This document shows, in pieces, positions 1-7,012 of a stretch of DNA of 13,511 nucleotides (position 1 is its first letter; each line of letters starts with the position of its first letter). Under the pieces are notes generated by a model. That model saw nothing but the letters and a program-made list of their open reading frames with translations. It was not told where the DNA came from and did no database searches. Position numbers and translations under genes: made by a program. This stretch comes from Deltaproteobacteria bacterium (GTDB lineage Bacteria > UBA10199 > 2-02-FULL-44-16): contig JACQMA010000030.1 of the NCBI GenBank assembly GCA_016203825.1, forward strand, positions 1 through 13,511. Direction: 5' to 3'.

Positions 1-945
1 GAACTGGGCCTGGAGATCGGTCGCAAATCCCGGGTGCGGAGCCGTCGTCACGTTCACGGAGCGCAAGGTCCCTTTTCGCTGGACACGAAGACCATCGGCG
101 GTTTCATCGATCTGAACTCCCGCTTCACGAAGATGGGCCGTGAGCGTTTCGAGGGCCGTCACGGGACATGATCGCAACGTGACATCGCCACCGGTGATGG
201 CTGCAGCCATCATATAGGTGCCGGCTTCAATGCGATCCGGCATGATCGTCGAGGTGCACGGTCGCAACTCGGTCACCCCTTGAATCGTGATGCGTGGTGT
301 TCCCGCTCCTTCGATGCGTGCTCCCATGGCGTTCAAGGTGACCGCGAGATTCGGAACCTCTGGCTCCTGCGCCGCGTTCTCAATCACGGTCTCACCCTTC
401 GCCATGCAGGCGGCCATCATGATGTTTTCGGTCCCCGTGACGGTTACTTTGTCGAAAATAATGTGCGCGCCATGAAGATGCGGGGCACGGACTTCAACGT
501 AACCATCGTGGATTGTGACACTTGCCCCCATCGCCTCGAGGGCTGTGAGGTGAAGATTGATCGGACGCGCTCCGATCGCACAGCCGCCGGGGAGTGAAAC
601 TTTTGCATGACGGAGTCGCGCGACAAGTGGTCCCAAGACAAGAACGGATGCGCGCATCGTGCGCACGATATCATACGGCGCTTCATCACCACGGATATTG
701 TCAGCGCTGATAGAAAGTGTAGGGGCGGTTCGCGAACCGCCCCTACAGAATTGATGTTCCACCCCCAAGTGCTCCAAGAGCTTGAGCATCGTCGTGATGT
801 CCCGGAGTTGCGGAACGTTCGTGATCGTGTGGGTGCCGGGTGCGAGCAGCGACGCCGCCATGATCGGGAGCGCGGCATTTTTCGCACCGGAGATTTGGAC
901 CGAACCGTGGAGTGGTTGCCCACCATGAATGATGAGTTTATCCAT
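1..945 (-). CDS. murA: UDP-N-acetylglucosamine 1-carboxyvinyltransferase (partial, C-terminus off the left edge)
   Basis: MurA transfers enolpyruvate from PEP to UDP-GlcNAc, the first committed step of cytoplasmic peptidoglycan synthesis. The window holds the first 315 codons of a family usually near 420 residues; translation is open to base 1. Visible landmarks are the N-terminal start [17 protein letters not shown] with the conserved Lys22, the [12 protein letters not shown] loop carrying the catalytic Cys (residue 122; Cys115 in E. coli), and [13 protein letters not shown] at the edge. Residues 68-76 read RGGSRTAPT and come from a palindromic repeat (718-747). This explains most of the 7-residue shift of the catalytic Cys and lies in a loop between strands, so the enzyme is probably still active. 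The ATG at 945 lies inside the last codons of prmC (8-nt overlap), so translation is likely coupled. Last visible gene of the rpmE-prfA-ABC-prmC-murA run. Confidence 0.96.
   Translation of the reverse strand, partial: MDKLIIHGGQPLHGSVQISGAKNAALPIMAASLLAPGTHTITNVPQLRDITTMLKLLEHLGVEHQFCRGGSRTAPTLSISADNIRGDEAPYDIVRTMRASVLVLGPLVARLRHAKVSLPGGCAIGARPINLHLTALEAMGASVTIHDGYVEVRAPHLHGAHIIFDKVTVTGTENIMMAACMAKGETVIENAAQEPEVPNLAVTLNAMGARIEGAGTPRITIQGVTELRPCTSTIMPDRIEAGTYMMAAAITGGDVTLRSCPVTALETLTAHLREAGVQIDETADGLRVQRKGTLRSVNVTTAPHPGFATDLQAQF
718..747. repeat. Perfect palindromic repeat inside murA (copy 1)
   Basis: Bases 719-746 form a perfect 28-nt palindrome whose half-arm is GTAGGGGCGGTTCG; the flanking T718/A747 extend it to 30 nt. 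An identical 28-mer occurs at 1449-1476. In murA it is read as [10 protein letters not shown] with no stop. It resembles the REP/short-palindrome class found dispersed in many bacterial genomes, sometimes mobilised by REP-associated (RAYT) transposases. No transposase is in this window and no target duplication is obvious. Confidence 0.9.
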
Positions 946-1738
946 GGTGAAGGGCGATCACGCGTTCGATACCAGCGAGATCTTTGGTCAGAGTGATGGC
1001 TCCATATTTTCCGACACGTTTAGCAATCTCCATCGTTTCACTCGCTTGTCCATCCCCGATTTCCATGACGAGCCATCCTCCGCGGTTGAGAAAATGCGGC
1101 GCATCCTCGATGATTCGCGTGATGAAATCAAGGCCCCTGGGGCCGGCCATGAGGGCCTGTTTGGGTTCGTACTGGGTGATGTCGGGTGCAAGCATCGGCC
1201 ACTGGTTATCGGGAATGTAGGGGGGATTGGCGGTGATGATGTCGAATTGATTGGTGATCGGTTCAAAAAGATTTCCCTGCAACAACGTCACTCGATCCCT
1301 TGCAAATCCGAGATTTTCTTTCGCCACATCCAGTGCCTCACGGGAAATATCCGTGGCGACAAAGGTCGCATGTGGCAATTCCGTCGCCAAGGCAGCAACG
1401 ATGCACCCGCTGCCGGTGCACAGGTCTAAGATTTTAGAGGTATTTTTCGTAGGGGCGGTTCGCGAACCGCCCCTACTGATATGTCGCAGTACCTCCTCCA
1501 CCACCGTCTCCGTCTCTGGTCGTGGAATCAAAACGGCAGGTGTCACCTTGATCGGAATCGACCAGAATTCTTTGACGCCGGTGATGTACGCGATCGGTTC
1601 ATGTTGCAGACGCCGCGCAACGGATTGTTCAAAGGCTGCAGGATCATGTTCCCAGAGGACACGTGCATCGAGCCGCGCCGTCTCAATCCCGGCCTCTTTG
1701 AATTTCACCTCGGCATCATGCAGGAGTTTTGGGTTCAC
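938..1738 (-). CDS. prmC: Peptide chain release factor N5-glutamine methyltransferase
   Basis: PrmC (HemK) uses S-adenosylmethionine to methylate the glutamine of the GGQ motif in RF1 and RF2. The 266-aa product has the family's helical N-terminal domain (about 1-70), RPETE (73-77), SAM-binding motif I LDLCTGSGC (104-112), and the catalytic NPPY (171-174) that holds the substrate glutamine. Residues 89-97 are RGGSRTAPT, encoded by the same palindrome as in murA and located in the linker just before motif I. The start is a GTG at 1738 that overlaps the ABC ATPase stop (GTGA), and the end overlaps the murA start by 8 nt. prmC next to prfA is a common arrangement, but here three transporter genes separate them. 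The identification is secure; the effect of the inserted linker peptide is unknown. Confidence 0.96.
   Translation of the reverse strand: MNPKLLHDAEVKFKEAGIETARLDARVLWEHDPAAFEQSVARRLQHEPIAYITGVKEFWSIPIKVTPAVLIPRPETETVVEEVLRHISRGGSRTAPTKNTSKILDLCTGSGCIVAALATELPHATFVATDISREALDVAKENLGFARDRVTLLQGNLFEPITNQFDIITANPPYIPDNQWPMLAPDITQYEPKQALMAGPRGLDFITRIIEDAPHFLNRGGWLVMEIGDGQASETMEIAKRVGKYGAITLTKDLAGIERVIALHHG
1449..1476. repeat. Perfect palindromic repeat inside prmC (copy 2)
   Basis: This 28-nt perfect palindrome is identical to bases 719-746 (half-arm GTAGGGGCGGTTCG). Flanks differ from copy 1 (C1448/T1477 do not pair), so the shared unit is exactly the 28-mer. It is read in prmC as [10 protein letters not shown], the same frame as in murA. 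The mRNA could form a very stable hairpin here. Confidence 0.9.
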
Positions 1739-2373
1739 CCCATCTCCACAATCCGGTCCGCGATCGCGCGGGCTTCGTCGATGTCATGCGTGATATAGAG
1801 TGTTGTGATGCTGAGCCGTTGTTGAAGCGCACGAATTTCTTCGCGGAGTTGTTTGCGAAGTGCAGCGTCAAGGTTTGAGAGGGGTTCGTCACAAAGAAGG
1901 ACCGTGGGTTCGATGACGAGCGCACGGGCCAGTGCTACGCGTTGCTGCTGACCGCCGGAGAGTTCATTCGGAACGCGATTTCCAAAATCGGCCAGCCCCA
2001 CGAGTGCCAAGGACTCATCGACGCGTTTGCGAATCTGGTCGGCAGAAAGTTTTCGTACTTCAAGACCAAACGCCACATTGCGTGCAACATTCATGTGCGG
2101 AAAGAGGGCGTAGTGTTGAAAGACCACCGCCATGCCGCGTTTCTCCGCCGGGAGTTTAGTGATATCTCTTCCGGCAAGGGTGATGGTTCCGCTGTCTTCG
2201 GTTTCAAGACCCGCCACCATGCGCAAGAGTGTTGTTTTTCCACACCCTGACGGACCCACGAGGGCCACACACTCACCGCGCGTCAGTGAAAGATTGAAAT
2301 TATTGACGACCGAGACGCGGTGTCCGCTTTTATCCTGGAATGATTTTGTCATCCCATTCAGCATCAGATGCAT
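1735..2373 (-). CDS. ABC transporter ATP-binding protein, short form (Fe3+/spermidine-type importer)
   Basis: This is the ATPase subunit energising the importer encoded just upstream. All nucleotide-binding motifs are visible in 212 aa: Walker A GPSGCGKT (40-47), Q-loop Gln86 in VFQHYALFPHM, signature LSGGQQQR (138-145), Walker B VLLCDEP (158-164), D-loop SNLD (166-169) and switch His196. The closest class is the FbpC/PotA-like group. Those proteins usually run to about 330-370 aa with a C-terminal TOBE regulatory domain; this one stops at ADRIVEMG, where the relatives continue into the last strand and TOBE domain. The stop overlaps the prmC GTG start (GTGA). A GAGGA ribosome-binding sequence precedes the ATG, 13 nt after the permease stop. 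Either a natural minimal ATPase or a truncated gene; substrate not predictable from this subunit. Confidence 0.9.
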   Translation of the reverse strand: MHLMLNGMTKSFQDKSGHRVSVVNNFNLSLTRGECVALVGPSGCGKTTLLRMVAGLETEDSGTITLAGRDITKLPAEKRGMAVVFQHYALFPHMNVARNVAFGLEVRKLSADQIRKRVDESLALVGLADFGNRVPNELSGGQQQRVALARALVIEPTVLLCDEPLSNLDAALRKQLREEIRALQQRLSITTLYITHDIDEARAIADRIVEMG

Positions 2374-2386
2374 ATTTTCCTCACTT

Positions 2387-4024
2387 TCATATCCATACCG
2401 CCTTCACGAGTGATCGCACTTGCCAACGATGGACAAGAAACTTCAAAATACCAAGTGCAAGAAGCACAATGAGCACTAACACGACACCAACGGCCGCGGC
2501 GATCGAGAGTTCGCCATTTTCGACGAGTCCCAAGAGAAAGACGGTCAACAAGTTCCATTTTCCCGAGACGACAAAAATCACGGCACTAATCTGCGTCATT
2601 GCGCGAACAAAGCTATAAATCGCACCAGAAATAAACGCCGGCATGAGGAGGGGAAGCACAATGCGTCGGAAAACGAGTGTAGGTGAAGCGCCGAGCGACC
2701 GCGCGGCTTCTTCGAGGGTCTTGTCTATTTGCGCCAGCCCACTCGTTGCCGATTGGAGTCCCACCGGCATATTTCGAAAGATAAAGAGGGCCAAAATAAT
2801 CCAGCCGGTTCCTTGGAGGGTCACCGGGAGGAACCAGTGTGGTTCCTTGAAGGCCAAGATGTAGCCAATACCAATGATGGTCCCCGGAACGGCGAAGGCG
2901 AGCAAACTCGAAAATTCCAAGAGACTTCGCCCGGGAATTTTCGTTCGAATCACGAGATAAGCAATCATCATTCCCAGCATTCCCGTGATGGGTGCGGACG
3001 CCAAGGCGATCGCGACCGAGCGCAGCACATATTGCCACCCCATCTGCATGCCCTTCGCAAAATTCGAGAAGACAAAACTTGCATCGACCCCCCAGAGTTT
3101 TGTGACTGCACCGACGAGGATCATTCCGTAAAAAAGAATGACGCTCGCACTGATCGCGGTGCACACGCCGTATCCGAGGATCGATGAACCGAGACCGGAG
3201 CTCGCGCGACTGGCCCCCGACTTTCCGGTAATGGTGGTCACAACTTTTCGACTCACGACGTATTTGTGAATCACAAAGACGAGCAGTGATGGAGCGAGCA
3301 ACATGATCGAGAGGGCAGCGCTCCCGGGAATGTCATAGATCGCCGTCATTTGGAGATACGCCTGGACGGAGAGGACCTGATACGAGCCCGAGAGGATCAA
3401 GGGATTTCCAAAGTCGGCGAGTGACTCGATGAAGATCAGCAGCAGCGAACTCGTGATGCCGGGGATCGCAAGGGGGAGTGTTACGCGGACAAACGTTTGC
3501 CAACGCGTGGCACCGAGGCTGCGGGCCGCATCTTGATACGTGAAGTGCATCGCGCGCATCGTGCCCTTGAGGACGAGGAGGGCCGTGGGAAAATACGCCA
3601 GCGTTTCCGTGATGAAGAGGCCCCAGAAACCGTAGACGGAAAAAAGTTCTTTTCCGCCGAGAACGTGTTTGACCACAATCCCGTTGCGGCCAAAAAGCAT
3701 GATGGCCGCCATCGCGACGAGAAACGGCGGGGCGACCACGGGAATCGTGCAGAGGGTGTCAAAGAAAGCGGCGCCACGAATGCGACTGCGCTCCACTGCA
3801 TACGCGAGGAGAAATCCGATCAGCGTTCCCGCGAGGGCGACTGTCGCTCCGAGCATGACGCTATTCCACAGGGGTTTGATAAAGTACGATGTGGTGAGGC
3901 AGTCAAAGAAATGGGTGAGGTTCGTCGCGCCAAATACCTTGCCTAATGGATAAAGAATGAACATGGAGACGACGATGGTCGCTCCAAAAAACCACGCCGT
4001 TATTTTCCAATCTGTTCGCGCCAT
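2387..4024 (-). CDS. ABC transporter permease, two fused MetI-like domains (iron(III)-type)
   Basis: This is an inner-membrane channel subunit of a binding-protein-dependent importer. The 545-aa protein consists of two homologous halves, as in FbpB/ThiP-type permeases, with around twelve hydrophobic segments. Each half has an EAA loop that docks the ATPase: YQDAARSLGATRWQTF (about residues 164-178) and LEEAARSLGASPTLVF (about 437-452). A linker with Ser/Gly-rich sequence (about 268-280) separates the halves. The frame is open to 4060, but I prefer the ATG at 4024 (MARTDWK): AGGAG lies 10 nt upstream and the first transmembrane helix follows directly. With that start it overlaps the binding-protein gene by 25 nt, suggesting coupled translation. 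The fused form fits the ferric-iron/thiamine/AfuA-like class; the exact substrate is not shown by the sequence. Confidence 0.92.
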   Translation of the reverse strand: MARTDWKITAWFFGATIVVSMFILYPLGKVFGATNLTHFFDCLTTSYFIKPLWNSVMLGATVALAGTLIGFLLAYAVERSRIRGAAFFDTLCTIPVVAPPFLVAMAAIMLFGRNGIVVKHVLGGKELFSVYGFWGLFITETLAYFPTALLVLKGTMRAMHFTYQDAARSLGATRWQTFVRVTLPLAIPGITSSLLLIFIESLADFGNPLILSGSYQVLSVQAYLQMTAIYDIPGSAALSIMLLAPSLLVFVIHKYVVSRKVVTTITGKSGASRASSGLGSSILGYGVCTAISASVILFYGMILVGAVTKLWGVDASFVFSNFAKGMQMGWQYVLRSVAIALASAPITGMLGMMIAYLVIRTKIPGRSLLEFSSLLAFAVPGTIIGIGYILAFKEPHWFLPVTLQGTGWIILALFIFRNMPVGLQSATSGLAQIDKTLEEAARSLGASPTLVFRRIVLPLLMPAFISGAIYSFVRAMTQISAVIFVVSGKWNLLTVFLLGLVENGELSIAAAVGVVLVLIVLLALGILKFLVHRWQVRSLVKAVWI

Positions 4025-4959
4025 TGCTGAATCAGCTCCTGTCGATGCGCCCCTGACCACGCAACATCAAGGGGAGCGAGGTTTGCTTTCCACGTTGCCT
4101 TCACGTCTGCGGGTAACGTCGCCCTTGGATGAAGCGGTGTGCGGTACCACGCGTGCATCAGATTTTGTGCCGGGAGCGACACAATCCAATCCATGAAAGT
4201 TTTGGCCTCAGGCGAATCACGACCCTTGATGATCGCCACGGCCCCGATTTCGTACGGAACGCCGTCGCGTGGGACGGTCACCGTGATGGGAAAGCCGCGC
4301 GATGTCCCTTTGCGAATCGCATCCTGCTCAAAGACAATACCCACTCCCGCTTCGCCGAGACCCACATCGATAATGGGTGCGCCACCTGATTTCGTGTAGC
4401 GACGGATGTTGTGATCAAGTTGTGCAGAGTAATCGAGTCCTGCATCGACCCCCATCGATGCCAACAGTCCATTCAAGACGGTAAAACCTGTTCCCGCCGT
4501 GTAGGGGTAACTCACCACGATTTCGTTGTGATAGCGCGAATCCAAAAGTTCCTGCCAACTTTGTGGGGGTATGACGCCCTTGCCACTGATGAACACAATC
4601 GCGCCAAAATAGATTCCGGTCCAAGCACCATCGGGATCACGCCAGGCAGCGGGAATCATTTTTATTGCTGGAGATTGATACGATGCGAGGAATCCTTTTG
4701 ATTTTGCCGCTTCAAACTCGATGGCCGGCGCGCCAAACCACACGTCCTGAGTGGGATTCGTGGATTCCGCGGCAAGACGCGCCAACGCCTCACCTGCCGA
4801 GAGCCGGATCCAGTCGACCTTGACACCTTTTTGTTGTTCGAACGCAGCAATATATTCCTTGGCTTCGAGGGAATCGAGTGACGTCACGATACGGAGTGCT
4901 TCGGCGTGTGCCGCGAAAGAAAAAAAGATGACGACCAGCGTAAGCCAAATCTTCGTCAT
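4000..4959 (-). CDS. Periplasmic substrate-binding protein of ABC importer (AfuA/FbpA-like family)
   Basis: This 319-aa protein captures the solute in the periplasm and delivers it to the downstream permease. Residues 1-19 are a classical signal peptide with Lys3, a hydrophobic core and an AHA cleavage site before EALRIV. There is no lipobox Cys, which points to a soluble periplasmic protein in a Gram-negative cell. The mature part has the family pattern: [14 protein letters not shown] at the N-terminus, TQDVWFGAP in the first lobe, and [25 protein letters not shown] near the C-terminus. The adjacent tyrosine pair used by FbpA-type proteins to bind Fe3+ is not apparent, so iron is only one option; sugar phosphates (as for AfuA), phosphonates or polyamines are alternatives. 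Its ATG overlaps the prfA stop (ATGA), and its 3' end overlaps the permease. Confidence 0.88.
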   Translation of the reverse strand: MTKIWLTLVVIFFSFAAHAEALRIVTSLDSLEAKEYIAAFEQQKGVKVDWIRLSAGEALARLAAESTNPTQDVWFGAPAIEFEAAKSKGFLASYQSPAIKMIPAAWRDPDGAWTGIYFGAIVFISGKGVIPPQSWQELLDSRYHNEIVVSYPYTAGTGFTVLNGLLASMGVDAGLDYSAQLDHNIRRYTKSGGAPIIDVGLGEAGVGIVFEQDAIRKGTSRGFPITVTVPRDGVPYEIGAVAIIKGRDSPEAKTFMDWIVSLPAQNLMHAWYRTPLHPRATLPADVKATWKANLAPLDVAWSGAHRQELIQQWREQIGK

Positions 4960-6029
4960 GAGATGGTGCTTACCTTCAACGCCTCTGCTTGGGCGTGGGT
5001 TTCAAGCGTTTGAATCACTTCTTCGAGATCGCCTTCCATAATGGCCGTGAGGTTATGAATCGTAAGCCCAATGCGATGATCGGTCAGGCGATTTTGCGGA
5101 AAATTATACGTCCGGATTTTTTCACTGCGATCGCCACTACCGACTTGCGAGCGACGCGTTGCGGTCCGTTCGTCATCTTGTTTTTGTTGCTCGAGGTCGA
5201 GGAGGCGCGATTTCAAAATCTTCATCGCGCGCGCCTTGTTTTTGTGTTGGCTGCGTTCGTCCTGACAGCTCACGACGAGTCCCGACGGGAGATGCGTTAA
5301 ACGTACGGCTGAATCGGTGCGGTTGACGCCCTGACCTCCGGGACCAGAGGCGCGAAAGACATCGACGCGCAAATCTTTCTCGTCAATCTGGACATCGATG
5401 TCTTCGGCTTCGGGAAGTACGGCAACCGTCACGGCCGACGTATGAATCCGTCCCGAGGCTTCCGTCGCCGGAACGCGTTGAACGCGATGAATACCGCTTT
5501 CATATTTGAGGCGGCTGTACACGCGCTCGCCCGAAATGAGGACAATGACTTCCTTGAGTCCCCCCAGTCCTGTGGGATTGTTCTCGAGCATTTCGATCTT
5601 CCATTTTTTTGTTTCGGCATAGCGTTGATACATCCGAAAAAGTTCCGCGGCGAACAATGCTGCCTCTTCGCCACCGGTGCCGGCACGGATTTCGAGAAGC
5701 GTGTTTTTTTCGTCATTCGGATCTTTGGGGAGCAACAGGAGGCGAAGGTGTTGCTCCAATGAAGTCGCGGTTGCTTCGAGTTGGGAAATTTCGCTGGCCG
5801 CGAGTTCCCGAAGTTCTGGGTCGCGTTCGTCTTTGATGAGATGCTGGGTGTTCGTGAGGTCCAGGTTCACCTTGCGGAAGGTGCGATAGGTTTCGACGAG
5901 TGCTTTAAGGTCGGATTGTTCTTTAGCGAGTGTTCGATAGCGAGTGGTATCCGCGATCACCGCAGGATCAGACAAGAGGGTGCTGAGTTCGTCGAATCTT
6001 TTTTCGACCGCGTCGAGTTTGCGAAACAT
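4956..6029 (-). CDS. prfA: Peptide chain release factor 1
   Basis: RF1 recognises UAA and UAG stop codons in the ribosomal A site and triggers peptide release. At 357 aa it has the usual length. The codon-recognition tripeptide is PAT (187-189 within [15 protein letters not shown]), the RF1 type rather than the SPF of RF2. The catalytic GGQ is at 231-233, in the slightly divergent setting [15 protein letters not shown] (many RF1s have GAGGQHVNTTDSA). The Gln is the target of PrmC, encoded further down the same run. The start follows the rpmE stop by 3 nt and lacks a clear Shine-Dalgarno sequence, suggesting translational coupling to rpmE. The stop overlaps the binding-protein start (ATGA). 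Confidence 0.98.
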   Translation of the reverse strand: MFRKLDAVEKRFDELSTLLSDPAVIADTTRYRTLAKEQSDLKALVETYRTFRKVNLDLTNTQHLIKDERDPELRELAASEISQLEATATSLEQHLRLLLLPKDPNDEKNTLLEIRAGTGGEEAALFAAELFRMYQRYAETKKWKIEMLENNPTGLGGLKEVIVLISGERVYSRLKYESGIHRVQRVPATEASGRIHTSAVTVAVLPEAEDIDVQIDEKDLRVDVFRASGPGGQGVNRTDSAVRLTHLPSGLVVSCQDERSQHKNKARAMKILKSRLLDLEQQKQDDERTATRRSQVGSGDRSEKIRTYNFPQNRLTDHRIGLTIHNLTAIMEGDLEEVIQTLETHAQAEALKVSTIS

Positions 6030-6032
6030 TGT

Positions 6033-6281
6033 TTACTGCTTTGCTGGTGCGGTTTTCGTCGCAGCGGGCTTTTTCTCGGAAAACTTCGCGTACCGCTTCT
6101 GGAAGCGTTCAACGCGGCCGGCGGTGTCGATCAGCTTTTGCTTGCCCGTAAAGAACGGATGGCATTGGGAACAGATTTCCACGTGAAAGTTGTGGTCCAT
6201 CGTCGAATAGGTGTCGATCACGTGTCCGCAGACACAGGTAATTTTGACCTGGTGGAGCGTGGGATGCATGCCTTCCTTCAT
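6033..6281 (-). CDS. rpmE: 50S ribosomal protein L31, zinc-binding type
   Basis: L31 bridges the large subunit and the 30S head. The 82-aa protein begins [16 protein letters not shown], matching the family start, and carries CxC (Cys16, Cys18) and CxxC (Cys37, Cys40, in [15 protein letters not shown]), the zinc-ribbon ligands of the C+ form. The C-terminus ends in a Lys/Ala/Pro tail ([13 protein letters not shown]). The frame is open to 6332, but the ATG at 6281 fits the family and has GGAGG at 6286-6290, 4 nt upstream. It is the first gene of the rpmE-prfA run, lying after a palindromic hairpin that separates it from the gene before. As a zinc-type L31 it might be replaced by a C- paralogue under zinc limitation, but none is visible here. 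Confidence 0.96.
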   Translation of the reverse strand: MKEGMHPTLHQVKITCVCGHVIDTYSTMDHNFHVEICSQCHPFFTGKQKLIDTAGRVERFQKRYAKFSEKKPAATKTAPAKQ

Positions 6282-6353
6282 AAAGCCTCCGAGCAAAAGG
6301 TGCGCGGCACCTATCATGTTAACTTGTTCCATAGCAAGGGTTTTTGAATAATG

Positions 6354-6387
6354 ACTCCCCTCTTAGGGTAAGAGGGGTTGGGGGAGT
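6354..6387. repeat. Nested palindrome between an unknown gene and rpmE
   Basis: CCCCTCTTA (6357-6365) and TAAGAGGGG (6369-6377) form a perfect 9-bp stem with a GGG loop. ACTCCCC (6354-6360) can instead pair with GGGGAGT (6381-6387), giving two competing stems. The element abuts the stop codon of the upstream 144-aa gene. It has no T-run on either side, so it is a weak candidate for an intrinsic terminator. It resembles the dispersed CCCCTCTTA...GGGGAGT repeats I recall from several bacterial groups. Confidence 0.75.
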
Positions 6388-6821
6388 TACGAGATTCTTT
6401 TCTTTGCGGAAGCGATAGCGGCTTGCTGGAGTTTTCGGCCGGTGGCGTTCATATCGATCACTTTGTCGAGAAAGGTGAGACGAGAAAAGTCCGTAATGCC
6501 ACCCACTTCAACCTCTTTGGCCCTCAAATACCCCTCTTCGAGACCATGGTGGACGGGGTGTTTCATGGCCGGTGATCCCGCAAATCGCGGTGTCCGTTTG
6601 ACCTGAAAGACATCTTCTGGGGACTTGAACTCCTGAGCAGCGTGGACATCCTTCTCTTTTATCTGTTGGGCATAGCGATTTTGGGTGGGGCTCGTTGTCC
6701 GCGATTGCTGCGGAACTGATTGATTTTCAAACATTTTTCGCTCGCCAATCGTCTTCCCCACGGAGGTAGAGGGGTGGGCGACCTTGTTATAGGGACTTGG
6801 TTTCTGGCCGATATTGCTCAT
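6387..6821 (-). CDS. Hypothetical protein, 144 aa, unrecognised
   Basis: I do not recognise this protein. It has no signal peptide, transmembrane segment or familiar motif. The N-terminal 60 residues are polar and rich in Ser, Pro, Gln and Lys (for example QSVPQQSRTTSPTQNRYAQQ), so probably disordered. The second half (about 65-144) looks folded, with KHPVHHGLEEGYLRAKEVEV followed by an amphipathic C-terminus ending KKRIS. The ATG at 6821 lacks a good Shine-Dalgarno sequence; Met30 (MFENQS) is a possible alternative start. It lies between the tandem repeats behind prpD and the hairpin before rpmE, so it may be a single-gene transcript. The shadow frames across it are shorter, which favours this frame, but no homology supports it. 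Confidence 0.55.
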   Translation of the reverse strand: MSNIGQKPSPYNKVAHPSTSVGKTIGERKMFENQSVPQQSRTTSPTQNRYAQQIKEKDVHAAQEFKSPEDVFQVKRTPRFAGSPAMKHPVHHGLEEGYLRAKEVEVGGITDFSRLTFLDKVIDMNATGRKLQQAAIASAKKRIS

Positions 6822-7010
6822 AGGTACTTGACAAGAAATGCAAGATCATTGCCAAGAAAATCAAAAATATCGTCCGCATAACCTATTGATTTTGCTCACA
6901 CAAAAGGAGTCCGACTCCTAACCGGGGGGCTACTTGGGTGGTCCATGGGGTGCTTTTGGGGACGCGAGACCCCGATAACAAAAGGTGTCGGACGCCTAAC
7001 CGGGGGGCTG
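6822..7010. other. Intergenic region with tandem terminator-like repeats
   Basis: This 189-bp gap lies between prpD and the 144-aa gene, both on the minus strand. It holds two 35-nt direct repeats (listed separately) and, between them, a GGGG/CCCC mini-hairpin in the stretch GGGGACGCGAGACCCC (6957-6973). The part next to the 144-aa gene (6822-6898) is AT-rich and is where its promoter would be. No convincing -35/-10 pair stands out. Confidence 0.5.
6900..6934 (-). terminator. Terminator-like hairpin repeat, distal copy
   Basis: AGGAGTC (6905-6911), one base, then GACTCCT (6913-6919) is a perfect 7-bp stem. Read on the minus strand it is followed by TTTTGTGT, as expected of an intrinsic terminator, and preceded by AGCCCCCCGGTT. 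It matches the proximal copy at 31 of 35 positions, and two of the four differences fall in the stem arms. Confidence 0.6.
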
Positions 7011-7012
7011 CT
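6978..7012 (-). terminator. Terminator-like hairpin repeat overlapping the prpD stop
   Basis: AGGTGTC (6983-6989), one base, then GACGCCT (6991-6997) forms a 7-bp stem with one G-T wobble. On the minus strand it is followed by TTTTGTTAT, so it should end the radA-prpD transcript. The 35-nt unit overlaps the prpD TAG codon (7011-7013) and recurs 78 nt further downstream. It belongs to the same class as the common AGGTGTCnGACACCT dispersed palindromes. Confidence 0.6.

Noticed and set aside
444..926. 160-aa open frame on the minus strand overlapping murA
   Set aside because: It lies in another frame of the same strand as murA; its sequence is Arg/Ser-rich and family-less, while murA in this region shows catalytic motifs.
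1451..1476. Repeat pair 719-746 and 1449-1476 as a start of a CRISPR array
   Set aside because: Only two copies 730 bp apart, both in coding sequence and with no spacer-repeat periodicity.
1251..1793. 180-aa open frame on the plus strand opposite prmC
   Set aside because: It is an antisense shadow of prmC; its AVREPPLL segment is just the palindrome read in another frame.
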